Origin: Nageia nagi
Taxonomy: Eukaryota; Pinophyta
Assembly: GCA_050084985.1 (NCBI GenBank)
Contig: JBITNC010000001.1
Coordinates: 122,884,001 to 122,948,000, forward strand
Reading direction: 5' to 3'
DNA: 64,000 nt
The notes beneath the pieces are model-generated. The model made no database searches. It saw only the letters and a list, made by a program, of their open reading frames with translations, and was not told the DNA's origin. A program made the translations under genes and the position numbers. This document shows, in pieces, positions 24,149 to 36,197 of this stretch; the first letter of the stretch is position 1; every line of letters begins with the position of its first letter.

Positions 24149-24938
24149 TATTATCGCATAAACTTTATTTATGCATTCAAATAAATACATTCATTTGCAC
24201 TAATACACACCTAGAATATTTAATGTAATGATATCAATGCTTATCTTGAATATGGTTATAATTTCAATGTTTATTTTAGAATATATGGTTGAATTGAACA
24301 TCGCTATATATTGTGGGCTAACCTTGTTTATGTAGGTACACATCGACCTAAGGAATATGTCATATTATTATCTATATAAATAGGGATCTAATAGTAAGTC
24401 CACATTAAGGAGATACATGATCCCATATATGGTCTTGGTGGCAATCCTTTAGGTGTCTTTTGATGCCACCATTCAAGGTTATGGTTTGTGTACTTCCTTA
24501 AGCGAGTTATTCTGACATCGATAATCTATGTTCTGATTGAAACATCTATATGTAAATAATTAATTTGATTTGAAAGCAAAGAATACTTTGATGAAAACCA
24601 TTGGTGCTTCTTATTCATGCTAAATACATCATCAATACTCCTCTTGTATAACATATAGACTTCCCATGGTCCTCTTTTCATGGTATTTCAATTTATAGCT
24701 TCTAGAGTAGGATTCTTCTGCTATACACATATCAAATATATCATCATCCTTTGATGCTAGGTACACTTCATAAGGTAAGTATACAGATCACAATTCTTGA
24801 TTGGCATTGTCATCCTAATTCTAGAGTGGTTATCTTCTTCATTTATTTTTTACATGGTCTAAATTGCTATTCGTAACTTGAAATAGGTATTTTGGGTTTT
24901 GTAATTATTTATTTGCATTCTCAAAATATTTGTAAACA
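24149..24938 (+). repeat. 3' LTR of element B
   Basis: Aligns with 15902-16679; first bases mutated (TATTATCGCATAAAC). Preceded by the purine-rich TTGGGGTA tract. Ends TTGTAAACA. Confidence 0.9.
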
Positions 24939-25246
24939 ATTTTCTTGAGGGAAAGTTACTAAAACATGATGCTTTATCCATAAGTAAAGGTGTTGGTTGG
25001 ATCAAAATAGTAAGCAACATCTTGCAACGTCATATTCTCTTCATGATTGTGAATGTAATGATATTTTCTTTGTGATGAGTGAAGGGAATGTCATTTGTAT
25101 GTTGAAAAGATTTCAACTATTTTTAACATTGATTTGAATTGTGATACAATTATGAAGTGAATATGACATAATTTCAATATAATGGTAAAGCAAATGTCCT
25201 TAGAATAGATGAGTGATCATACTAGTGCCTAAGAAAGTGCATAGAT
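24939..25246. other. Spacer between elements B and C
   Basis: About 300 bp without recognised features. Confidence 0.5.
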
Positions 25247-25840
25247 TGTATTTTGGAACTTGAGTTCAATTTAAGATTATTCAAATTGATAATCAAATCA
25301 ATTGAAGAAGATCAACTACTTATATAAAACAAACCAATCAATTTTGAGAAGGCATAACTTTTTGTAGATATATCCAATGAGTATATGCATGCCTACCTTT
25401 GTTTAAGGTTAGACCATCATCTTGGATATTTTCCTACAAATTGTCTAGTATTTTCTTAGAAACACATCATATTTCAACCAAATGCACTGCATTCTAGCTC
25501 TAACCAAACACATAATGTTTCATCCCAAATACAACATGTTTTAAAACAAATCATGTTTGCTTATTTTTAGCATTTTCAAGATGATATTTTTACTTCCAAT
25601 TTAGTTTTAGGAGTTGCTATTTTGGGTGTTTGTTTTACCTAGTTGTTGTCAAACATGGTAGGGTAATTTTAATAATTTTAATACTTCTAGATTTATGCTT
25701 TTCTAGGATTAGATTGTAACAAGTTTAGTTTATCCAAATTTAGTTTATATTTAGTTGATTATATATTTAGGATTATCCAAATCCTATATATACATGTAAT
25801 GGTTTCATTTTCAATCAATGAAAGTAGTTTATACTTATTG
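25247..25840 (+). repeat. 5' LTR of element C
   Basis: Starts TGTATTTTGGAACTTG; the matching 3' copy starts TGTTGGAACTTG. TATA-like CCTATATATA at 25783-25792. Confidence 0.85.
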
Positions 25841-25852
25841 TGGTGTCAGAGC
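25841..25852 (+). other. Primer-binding site of element C
   Basis: TGGTGTCAGAGC, initiator-Met type with one change, directly after the LTR. Confidence 0.85.
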
Positions 25853-26047
25853 TTAGTTGAGAGATTTAGTTGGTTAAAGGAAAGCTTGTGGGTATTTTAA
25901 GCATGATAAGAAAAATTCTTGCAAGTGTGTTATAGAAGGCCCAAAGTTTTGTTGTATTTTGAGATTGTAATGCCTTCCAACAACAATACTCTAACCAACT
26001 AACTCTTATAGTGTGAATGAGTTACTTTTGGTTGATAATCCATTACA

Positions 26048-26400
26048 ATGGAAGATTGTTGGATGGCCACCATGTTTAAGGGCATAGAGGTACCAAAATT
26101 TGATAGTGAGTATTATGATTATTTGAGAATAATAATGAAGAATTTTTAATGGCTAAAGACATTTCAAGCATTGTAGAAGGAAAATATGAAGAACCCCTCA
26201 CATGGAGCATACTTGGAAAGGAAGAGAAGAGGTTGACAAAAGAGGAGCAATATCAAAATTACTTGGTTCTTATGGATTTAAGGAGAGGTATTGACATAGT
26301 ATTTTCCCACTCATTTCCAATTGTGGAACATTTGGAAATTCATGGAGGAGAATACAATATGTTTATGGGTGTGATAAGGAAACTCATGGAGATTGTTTAA
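26048..26400 (+). pseudogene. Copia-type gag N-terminal region (DUF4219/UBN2-like)
   Basis: An ATG at 26048 opens a frame with VPKFDSEYYDYLRIIMKNF, equivalent to the 'KFDGxNYxxWxxxMKxxL' start of Copia gag proteins. A one-base deletion in the T-run at about 26143-26147 shifts the frame, which continues from 26149 as MAKDISSIVEGKYEEP and later LVLMDLRRGIDIVFSHSFPI. It ends at a stop at 26398-26400, well short of a full gag. The zinc knuckle and the downstream protease are not seen. The family call rests on the order and spacing of these blocks. Confidence 0.75.
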
Positions 26401-26602
26401 ATAAGAAGGATCGTTGCTCTGAACCAGATCACCATTTTGGAGAGTCTTATGAAGACTCATGTTCTTGTTATAGAAAACTAAAGGCTTTAAATATATTAAA
26501 GTAGCTTGAAATTATCAAATTCCCCAAACATCAAGCTTATTATTTTACCTTTCTACACTCTATCCAAGAACCAATTTCTAACAAACCAATTAGTTCTATG
26601 TG

Positions 26603-26649
26603 TAACTGGCCAATCGGTTAGTCCTTCAACCAACCAATCCATTGGTTGG
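26603..26649 (+). repeat. 47-bp direct repeat, copy 1, ending at an assembly gap
   Basis: TAACTGGCCAATCGGTTAGT then CCTTCAACCAACCAATCCAT and TGGTTGG; repeated at 28190-28236. It contains the hairpin CCAACCAATCCATTGGTTGG. The N run starts directly after it. Confidence 0.85.
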
Positions 26650-26749
26650 NNNNNNNNNNNNNNNNNNNNNNNNNNNNNNNNNNNNNNNNNNNNNNNNNNN
26701 NNNNNNNNNNNNNNNNNNNNNNNNNNNNNNNNNNNNNNNNNNNNNNNNN
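26650..26749. other. Assembly gap (100 N)
   Basis: Exactly 100 N, the usual placeholder for a gap of unknown length. The open frame that spans it is not evidence of a gene. Confidence 0.98.
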
Positions 26750-26929
26750 CACAAAGCCCCTCCTAAAAGTTTAAATTCTGTAAGCTTAGGGATTTATTGA
26801 TTGGTGATTTAAAACCCTAAAGGGATGTTTTTTTAAACTTCTTTTATTAAATTTTTTTTATTATGTAATTTTCACCTCTGGGAGGTTTTTGTGCTTTATG
26901 TTGATTTTGTTGTACCCCTTCAGGTAAGT

Positions 26930-27290
26930 TCTTCGCATGGGGAACTTCTTGTTTTAATTTGGGGCCAATCAGCACTATTCAGTTCCCTTTTGGGAAAAAA
27001 CTATTTGTGTATTTTAGCACTTTTTAGTTATCCATATATGAGAATCCTATGTGCATGCTCTTTTTTGGTCAATCTAGTACATTCAATTATCCATAAGTGG
27101 GAACTCTTATGTGTTTTTTGGCTTTGTTTATTATCCATGTGAGGAACTGATGTGCATTTCTTTTTTTTTTAATCTACCACTATTTTATTTTCCTTTTGTG
27201 AAACTTATCTATTTTTTGGCACTTTTCAATTTCCTTTGTGGGAACTCATATTGCTTGTCTTTTTTGTAATGATAATCAACACTATTTTTT
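26930..27290. repeat. Degenerate tandem repeat, unit about 45-60 bp
   Basis: GGGAAC/GTGGGAACTC-type blocks recur near 26938, 26993, 27090, 27145 and 27240, each preceded by a T-rich stretch with TCAAT/CAGTT and TATCCAT/TTCCTTT. Confidence 0.6.
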
Positions 27291-27749
27291 ATAATATTTT
27301 GGGACTATAAGTTTTGGCATGGCATTTTCTGAGCTTAAGTGCACCATTATAATCTGATGGCATTTGTGGATTCTCTATCCTTTTGTATAATATTTAATCT
27401 ATTGATTTTATTATTTAAGTTTCTTAGATTGCGGGTTCCTTGAGATTGTAAGTTACTTACCTTGGGTAGTGGCTCTTAAAGCTTTCATGTTTTCTTTTTT
27501 GATGATATTTCATGTACATTAAAATTGGTTGGGGTTTTAAAAATTGAATTTGGAAAAGTAGTGAGTCTAAAACATATCTTTCTTACAAAATTTAATATGT
27601 AAAACTTCTTATCCCATTGATTTTTAAAGGAGAACTCTTTACTTTCTTTCTTCTTCTTCTCTCTTACCGCTCTATCCCAATATTGCATATGGGGGTTTTG
27701 GAAGTATAATGCATTATGAAAAGATTTTTGTAATAATATTAATATAATT
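27291..27749. other. Unassigned interior of element C
   Basis: No recognised motif. A 67-codon minus-strand frame at 27485-27688 is unremarkable. Confidence 0.4.
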
Positions 27750-28189
27750 CACTAATTTAAAGGGGATCATTTGATCCCTTAAGTGTTTAATGAATATGAT
27801 AATTAACTTGTCTTACACTCCATGTCATGAGCATACCCCTTAGGTAAAAGAATGTGCATGTCATGCTATTGCACATTGGATAAAAGGGTGATACAAAGAG
27901 AGAATTTGATCTATAAATAGAAGGATCCCTCTTTGTGATTACACACCAATTTATGGAGTAAAGTTATGCTATAGGATAATGTAGGAGTTGAGATTAGGAG
28001 GATTGTAAGAGAGTTGTATTTGTGATGGAAGTAAAGATCTAGTTAGTGGATGTACTCCTAGTTGGAGGAACCACATAAATCTTGTGTTATCTTTGTGAGA
28101 TTGCTTTATGTGATAGGTAGATGTGAATTAAGAGATTTCATGTGATCTTAGTAGTTTAGAGTTGTTCATGTTATAGTTCAATTCTCTCA
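27750..28189 (+). repeat. LTR-like segment inside element C
   Basis: It has a TATA-like CTATAAATAG (27911-27920) followed by a leader-like purine-rich region, and it ends just before the second 47-bp repeat. It may be a solo LTR or the end of a nested element whose other half is lost in the assembly gap. No partner copy is seen in this window. Confidence 0.35.
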
Positions 28190-28236
28190 TAACTGGCCAA
28201 CTAATTAGTCCTTCAACCAATCAATCCATTGGTTGG
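28190..28236 (+). repeat. 47-bp direct repeat, copy 2
   Basis: Matches 26603-26649 with a few substitutions. Confidence 0.85.
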
Positions 28237-28559
28237 TTTTGATTACTTTGTTTTATTAAAATTTGTTATCTATTTATTTCATTTCCTTATATTTACTTTT
28301 AGTAGAATATGAAATTAATAGACCAGGTCACCCATGCCCTACAAAATATTTTTAAATTATATTTCAAGGTTTTGGTATTATTGGAGTGTGTTGTCAATAA
28401 TCTAATGCAAGTTTATAGTGTTGTATGAAATTATGAGCATCTATTGATGAATGCATTCTACATTTGAGTTGCAGAACCATTTTTAGCTATGAATCACTTG
28501 TATGATTCAATTTATTATTTGTATTATTTAACTTCAAAAACCTTGCTCTTGTTAAAGGG

Positions 28560-30180
28560 AGGCATATATATTTGAAGAGTGTTATCATAAAAGCTCATAT
28601 AGAGACATGTCTTAAAGACATGCATGATGAATTCCTTCTTGAGGATAATTGTCTAAAGAATCCTTAGGTGGAGGTTTGTTATAATGAAGATTGTTATGAG
28701 AAACTTCTTATTGGAGGCATGTATTATAATGAAGGCATGGATGGTGAATTCTTTCTTTTAGAGGGGAATAATATGAAATCAAAAATTATGTTGATAAATC
28801 TCTTATAGGAATGGCATGCTTAGAAATTATTCACATTTCTCATAAGGAGAATGAATACCTCATTGAAGTGACACATCTTCAACTTGTACATGAGGATATA
28901 TCATCTAATCCCTTTTTTGAAGAGTGTTTCATGGAAGAATCTTGGCTTTCCCAAGTTGAAGACCATCAAGATGATATGAATAAATAATATTCCATGGAGG
29001 AGGGATAAGATGAAAATTTTGGTTGTGGAGCATGTCTCATAGAAGTGAAATCCACACTAAAATTGGAAGAATAACTTTTTATCAAGGAGTGTTTCTTTAT
29101 GGTTGTAGCCTACTTAGATGAAGTGGAAGATGTTTCATTTAGAATTTGATATTGTGACAAACTATATTTTAGAACTCACTCATTTAGAGTGAAATATTAT
29201 CTTGTTGGAAAGGCAATATATGAAGTTTTGGGATATGATTACCCATATGTTATAATTCCTCTAAAGGGGGAGAAAAATGATAAATAAGGATTAACACTCA
29301 TGGAGTGCTCCTTGCTTGAAGATCATTCACATTGGGTAGATAGATATTATCAAACTCACTCATTTAAAGTTAATGATGAATTTATTAAAGAGTAAATATG
29401 GGATAATGATCCAAGAGATATCATATATGAAGAGGAGATGATTGTAAGTTTCATGCTCAATGGATAACCTCACTCATCAAGAGTGAACAATGTGTTGTAT
29501 GAATAAAAGAGGACAAGACATTATCTCATTTAGGAGGGGAAATATGCAATAACAAATGAGATAGAGAATAATATATAACTATGGTTGGTGAAATTCAAGC
29601 TATCATGACTATGAAGGCATCAATTATTGGAGAAGAAGATCACTCATCAAGAGTCAAGATTGTTTTATATGAGAAAGACTATCTTAAGGGGGAGATAGCA
29701 TATAATGAGATAGCCACTGATGGAATTCATAATATAATGAAGGCATCATAAAAGGAGATTGAGGATTGTATTGAAGAGGTAATTTTGGATGGATATCACT
29801 CACTTGGAGTGATAACAAAAAGTTATCTTGAAGAGGAAACATTATGCAAAGAGTAATCATTCAAGTTCCTTACTATGATTGAAGAAATGGTTGATTAAAA
29901 AGCAACATGGGATATTACCTATTAAAACATCATTTAAGGTGATAATGTCTTATTCTTTGTTTTCCTAACTAATGATTGTTTGTTCACTATATGTTTGAAG
30001 GATATCTCTAAGATTGTTATGAATAAAAAAGATTATGTATATCTTATCAAGGAATCACTTGAAGATTATCTCATGGAGACAACATTTATAAAGAGTATTT
30101 CTTGGAAGAATACAATGGTAGAAAGCTTTGGTTACTTAAACTCAAGGGATGGAAATAAAGAGTAGTTAAAAAAATCCTTG
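28560..30180 (+). pseudogene. Acidic, repetitive coding-like tract of element C
   Basis: Plus-strand frames rich in Glu, Asp, Ser and His run through this tract with stops about every 30-60 codons. Peptides such as FFEECFMEESWLSQVEDHQD, LEDHSHWVDRYYQTHSF, PHSSRVNNVLYE and DHSSRVKIVLYEKDYLKG show a recurring D-H-S-x(2-3)-R-V/F-x(3-6)-Y-E pattern spaced by acidic stretches. It lies where pol would stand in a Copia element, but no integrase HHCC, DD35E or RT motif is visible. It may be a decayed extra ORF or an extended, internally repeated gag region. Function unknown. Confidence 0.45.
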
Positions 30181-30710
30181 GAATAAGAAATATTCTAAGA
30201 TTTATGTGAAATACAATCATTACATGATTGTAAATTATGTAAATTTGAATAATTTTATGTATTAGATTACATATATAATTGCTCATTCTATGGGCATATT
30301 TGTTTTGATATTATATATGGATATATGTGTGAAATTTGTATGGTTTAATAATATATTTGATATGATTAATTATTGTAAAAATATCACTTGAGAATAAAGG
30401 TGTACAAATGTGACAAAAGATGAGCAAAAATGATTGTTGAGAACCATTACCATTGGCATTGATAGAATGTCAATATAGAAAATTTTCAATATTAAAGTGG
30501 GATAGCTCATCAAAAGGAAGAATTAATTTATATGAAATAAAGAGAAATATTATATATATGGAGGAGAACCCACACAAAAGGTGTTAGGAGTATCAATGTG
30601 ATGTTTTTCACTTCTTTAATTTTTTGTTGACAAATTGGAGGAAAAGAAAAAGATCAAGTTTCTTCTAAATATATGATGCTTATGGAATCTTGGAAGAGTT
30701 AATTCAGTGT

Positions 30711-30722
30711 CAAGGGGGAGAA
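30711..30722 (+). other. Polypurine tract of element C
   Basis: CAAGGGGGAGAA directly before the 3' LTR; typical Copia polypurine tract. Confidence 0.85.
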
Positions 30723-31343
30723 TGTTGGAACTTGATCTCAATAAAAGACTATTCCAATTGAATATCAAACCACTTGAAGATCAACTAGTTTTACAAAATA
30801 GATCAATCAAATTTGAGAAGGCATGACTTTTTATATGAACAAATAATTGAGTTGATTCTTTTTGCATTGGATAATGATTGATGATACCTTTTGAATGAGA
30901 ATACACATGCCTACCTTTACTAAATATTTTACCATAATATTCAATATTTTTCTATAAACTATCCAATATCTACTTAGAAATGCACCATGTTTTAGCCCAA
31001 ATGCATGATGTTCCAACTTGATCCAAACACACCACTTTTCATCATAAACATAACATGTTTTAAAATAGATCATATTTTCTTATTTTTAACATGTTCAAGA
31101 TGATATTTTTTCTCCAATTTCATTTTAATAATTATTGTTTAGGGTGTTTATTTCATCTAGTTGTTTTCTAGCATGTTAGGATAATTTTAAAACTTCTAGA
31201 TTTAAGCATTTATAGATTGGATTGTAACAAGTTGACTTTATCCAACTTGATTATTTAAGTCTATATTTAAGATTATACAGATCCTATATAAGTATGCAAT
31301 ATTTTTTATTTTAATCAATGAAAGTGGTTTATACTTCTAATTG
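30723..31343 (+). repeat. 3' LTR of element C
   Basis: Begins TGTTGGAACTTG, carries a TATA-like CTATATAAG at 31284-31292, and aligns with 25247-25840. Confidence 0.85.
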
Positions 31344-32084
31344 TAGAAGGTGTAGTTACAAAAGGGGTAGTTTTGGTCCCTAATTAGATAAAGCCAAGGC
31401 CATAAAGCAAGTATATATGAATGATTGTTTCCCATTTACTTAAGTTGTGTAAGAAAACCTTAAATCTTATGATGGTTGTACTATGTTCTTTCCTTATTTT
31501 GGTTATACTATATTCATTCTTTTATAAATGGTTTAAAAATAAAGAACAACAATATTTGATTCTAGATTTAGGTTTTCAACATTTAAGTAATACCTAGAAT
31601 CTTTTTAAAACAAGCTAATTTATCTTATTATAAATTTACAATCATACTTCTCAAATTTTGGATGAAAGTAAATTATTGTTTTGAATTTTAGTTATACAAT
31701 TTAAGATTTAATTTACCATCATAGATGTTTTTCATCATAAGTATTTATTAAATTTATCAACTATTATTTTAGATATATGATTAATGATGAATCAACTATA
31801 ACTATTAGGTAATAGTTATTTGTAATTTTAGTTATATGATTTATGGTGTACTTATACACGTATTGCCATGGAGAGTATAAGTAAGAAACACCATGGAAAG
31901 GGAGAACAAAGCATCAAATGGGAGTTCCATGAAGAGAAAGAATGAAGAATTAAAAAAGTATACCATGAAGAGAAAGAATTGAGCATTAAGGAAAGCATGA
32001 GGAGCATAAGAGAATAGAAAATAAGAGAGTTAAGAATAAATAAGATAGAGGAAATAATTAGGTTGGAAATAAAATAACCTCAGA
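31344..32084. other. Gene-free interval, possibly the LINE 5' region
   Basis: AT-rich, then purine-rich from 31860 (repeated ATGAAGAGAAAGAATTGA-like text). It could be the 5' part of the LINE that follows. Confidence 0.35.
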
Positions 32085-33150
32085 TGATAATCAATGTTAA
32101 GGATGTTGATATAGCTATGGCTTTAAAAGAACTTGAATATGGGATGATTGTCTACAAGATTCAAGGAAAGCATCCACACTCAAAGACTTTATGATATTTT
32201 AAAAGGATGTCTTTAACTATGATGGTGAGACTAGAATTGTATTTCTCCAAAATAACTTCTTTATATTTAGCTTTGAAGATGTTAATGATTATAAATGGGT
32301 TTTTTAAACACAAAACACAACCCTATTTTTGGAAAAATAGGGATTATATATGATATAATGGTCAAAAACATTCAACCCTCTCACTAAAAATGTTATTAGT
32401 TAGCCTATGTGGATTAACCTATATGCCCTATCAATTGAGTTATGGAGAAAAAAATACATTACTAAGATTAGAAATGCTATTGGTGTGTTTCAAGGCCTAC
32501 CATGATTTAGGCAAGGCTGGAATTTTTGTTTGGATGAATACCTCAACTTCCCAAATGAAATATATCACCTTATCTTCAAGCTAGAGAACCTATGTTCAAG
32601 GAATATATTATGAGAGATACTCTTTAATATGTTATAATTATCAAAAACTTAGGCATATAAAAAAGAACTATCCATAATTTATCACTAAGACCACAACATC
32701 TCCACATAGGGGTGAAGATAGTGAAGAAGATGTTAAGAAATAAGAAGATCTTCTAAATGGAAAAAAGGGAAAAAAATATAATACCTCATGAAAATGGTAT
32801 CCAAGGTAAAGATCATTAGGATGAAAAGGGAAAAAAGGAACTTGATAAAACCCAAAACCCTATCAATCATATTGAGTATTGAAATCATCAAAACATCTTG
32901 AATAGAAGTTATGATACTATGAAAAAAAGCAATGAAATAAATATACATAATGTAGCAAATGCATAGAAAGTCTTAAGAGAGGAATAAAAGGATGAAATAG
33001 ATATTTTAAGGATCTCAAAAGAATGGAGGTAAAATATATACTACTCCTATTAGTTCTTTGGTTTCATTTTTCAAGATACTAGCAGGAGATTTTGACATTG
33101 TAGTAATTCAAAGTTCAAATCTAGATAGCTATATGGGATGAATTTCAAAT
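32085..33150 (+). pseudogene. LINE ORF1 pseudogene (DUF4283 + zinc knuckle)
   Basis: Plus-strand frames read VKDVDIAMALKELEYGMI, then IQGKHPHSKTL, then a region ending in KNRDYI and MLLVSLCGLTYMPYQLSYGE (32390 on). This is the order of DUF4283, the RNA-binding domain of plant L1-type ORF1 proteins (phe-rich core, then the V-x-L-x-G-LP-x-E-like block). A ruined zinc knuckle follows near 32628: CYNYQKLRHIKKNYP, in which the second and fourth metal ligands are Tyr. The tail from 32700 is Lys/Glu-rich. Frameshifts near 32220 and 32590 and several stops show decay. ORF2 (endonuclease-RT) was not recognised downstream. Confidence 0.7.
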
Positions 33151-34521
33151 TTTAAATTTCTCAAAAAAGTAATAATTATGTAGTAATTTGTTCACATTAC
33201 TATGACTACTAAATATTTTATAATATTTTTAGTTGTATCTTATATTTGTTGATATATCCACTACTGGAAATTTTTATGTAAAAGGTTTTAAGATCCCTTT
33301 TCAAAATTCTTGATTTTTTAATTATTACAATTTACCTAAATAATCAAAAAATGATTTGAGGTTCAAATTTAAATTTTATATATTTTTTCAAACTATTCAT
33401 TTCCAAATGGTTAAAAAATGCTTACTTTAATTTAGAATTCCCACATCTATACATTAATTGAATTACTAGATTGAATAATTATATTATTTAAGGAATTATT
33501 ATTTTGATGAATGTAATATTCATTATGTAAAATATTACAAGTAAATGAAGTATTCATTGCAATAGTTTCTTTATAGTTTATATGTTATTGTAAGGAAAGT
33601 ATTACATATATTTTAAGTGCATAATATTTATTTGTGTAGTAGGTGTCTTTCATTTGGAAATTGTGGGATCAAAGATACAAAAACACATGTTGTATTCTAT
33701 TGAAAAGATAAAACCTTAAATAAAGGAAAGAAATTAAAAATATGAACTAAATACTTATGTAATAGATAATTAAAAGTAAAAATCAAAGGAAGACATATTA
33801 ATCAAAATCACATCAAGAAAATATGTATTTTCTTGTATATCATGGGATTCTTCAAGGGGGAGACCTTGTTCTTGACAAAACTTAATATAATTCTCCATTT
33901 CAATCTCCTTTTTACACTTGCATAGATTTTTATAACATTATATTTTACTACATACATGCTTTATGTATATATTCCCTACATCTTATATATTATTTTACAT
34001 ATAAATCTACTTACACTTATATTTATATACAATATTTTGTTATACTTAACTTTTATTCCCCTACATGTAGTTATTCTTACTATTGGTATATATTTCATAA
34101 AAAGGTGGATATGTAATATGCAAACTCAGAAAAGAAAAACTTTTACCATAAATATTTATATATAATAATTATTATTCAATGATGTATATTGATTCCCAAA
34201 TTATTTTTTATGATTAGAAACCTTACCATTGAAAATTAAGTTTTGGGATTACATGTAGGGGTAAAACTTTCATGTCCTTCACTTGATAATGGCCTCTGGT
34301 CAAAATAACATACAACCTTCCTCATCAAGTTCAAGAAGCATATTTTGTAACATGATATTAATGTAGAAAATCTTGTTAAAAGAGGATACATGGAATAGTA
34401 AATATTTTTTCAAGGTGATGGATAAATCCAATTTATATGCAATATTGTCAATTTTGTTTTAAACCTGATAAGGCCAATAAACTTAAGATTATTAGTAAAT
34501 TTTTCTTATAAATTTTAATTA

Positions 34522-34522
<1 letters not shown>

Positions 34523-34597
<75 letters not shown>
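34523..34597. repeat. (TA)n microsatellite
   Basis: About 74 bp of uninterrupted AT dinucleotide. Confidence 0.97.
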
Positions 34598-34600
<3 letters not shown>

Positions 34601-36197
34601 CTCTACATATTAACATTCCAATATATTATTTTTTCTTATTGTTTCATTCTATTATTAACTATTGTAAAATTATTCTTAAGGGTCTTGAGTATCTCTTTTT
34701 ACCATATGAGGGTTGAATCAACAATATCAATGATAAGCTCTATCCATACAAGAATAAAAATTATCTCCTATTTAACATGATATGTCTTTAATACCATACT
34801 CTTACTCAAATAACTTCCCTTTCTCCATAATCATTATCTCTTTTACTACATCCATATTAGTTATACTATTTATTTTTATGATTATATTTATAGAAACCTA
34901 AAAAAATATTATTTACTATCATAGTGTATTTAAATAAAATGGTTATTATACCAATCATGTACTAATTATATGCTAGTATAATTTAATATCCCTTAATTAT
35001 AAATATTGTATCTAGAATTATTTTGATATTATCAATACTTTTTTTATAGTGAAATTTCAACTAATATTCTTCTGTTATATTTGCAAGATATAAAAGGACT
35101 ATATAGCATCATCAAATTCTAACCCAATATTGATAAGTCATCATTTAGAATCATACTCCCATATCAATACTATAATGATATCTCTCAATGCCATCTATCC
35201 AAAAATCTATTATACTCTTACATATGATTGAATGGTATTTATGTTTTTGTGATATCTTTTAGGATCATAAATCTCAACATTATTATCTTACATATATATG
35301 GATATTGTAATATTGGTATATTTAATTCCTCAAATTTGTAGATTAGTTCTTGGGTAAGTGCAAGAAGAAGGGTCCAATTTATGTCCAACAAGTGGATGCT
35401 TTTTCTTTGATTTATAGTTTGGTCATAATTGATCTCAAAATTTGAAGCATTTAGAGATGGAATATTGAAGAGGTCCCTTAGGTAAAAATGTATTAATCTA
35501 AGTCTAGTTTTGAAATATATAATTTATTACAATACCTATATGATAGAAATTAAAATTTGATAGGCATGTATAAAAAACTACTATTTAAAATTTATTATTT
35601 TAGGATCATACCAATAATTGTTGGACCCATATAATTTGACCTAAATTAAATTATTTTTTACAATCCTTTTGTTAAGAGATAATTAATACATTGAATAATG
35701 TTGAAAATAGTTTTTAGTAATTTTTTGATGAAATTATTTTTTATTGTCCTTGATTATGTTTTTTTAAAATATTATTGTTGGGCCAACATAACTATACCTA
35801 AACTTATCCTTTTTTAGATTTTTTTTTTTTTATTTAGAAGAGAATTATGTGTAGAATGTTGTCATATAAAATAAAAAAGTTATTAATAAAATAAGACCAC
35901 ATAGTTTTTCAAGTTTATGGACAAATTTGATTAAAAACTAATTGAAAAATGGAAAATATAATCTAATTGCAGAAATAATTACATATTTGAACTCTACACT
36001 CTCTCATCTATAAGGGGTTTTAATTTGGTAAAAAAAATATGTTTAAAAGCTTATCAAATACACATTAGAAGTTTATTTTTTCTCTTTCCATTGATAGGAA
36101 TTTATGTGTGCATGTCCTAGGGTGAGTATTGGATCACCATGCCTCTTCTAAGACAAAATAAAAGGTAAACCCTAAGGGAAGATCATTTTTAATTTGG

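Larger units (their letters stand above)
15902..24938 (+). mobile_element. LTR element B: gag (+) with antisense PMD, no pol
   Basis: Direct repeats of about 780-790 bp (15902-16679 and 24149-24938) bound a 9-kb element. The order of parts repeats that of element A: plus-strand gag, minus-strand PMD pseudogene, tandem repeats, 3' LTR. The LTR sequence differs from that of A, so these are two families, not two copies. A nested mini LTR element (16950-18190) interrupts gag. No protease, RT, RNase H or integrase was recognised. The flanking pentamers ATCTA and ATTTT match at only three of five bases, so the target duplication is unproven. Confidence 0.85.
25247..31343 (+). mobile_element. LTR element C: Copia-like gag, no pol seen
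   Basis: LTRs at 25247-25840 and 30723-31343 bound a 6.1-kb element. A primer-binding site TGGTGTCAGAGC (25841-25852, one mismatch to the initiator-Met type) follows the 5' LTR, and a polypurine tract CAAGGGGGAGAA (30711-30722) precedes the 3' LTR, which begins TGTTGGAACTTG. Flanking pentamers TAGAT (25242-25246) and TAGAA (31344-31348) match at four of five. The interior has a Copia-type gag relic, an assembly gap, a tandem-repeat zone, an LTR-like segment and a long acidic coding-like tract. No integrase or RT motif was found, but the gap has unknown length and could hide sequence. Confidence 0.85.

Noticed and set aside
26506-26766. Open frame of 86 codons
   Set aside because: It runs across 100 N and depends on the gap placeholder.
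33855-33867. CAAGGGGGAGACC, like a Copia polypurine tract followed by TTGTTCTTGAC
   Set aside because: No LTR pair or internal domains could be linked to it.
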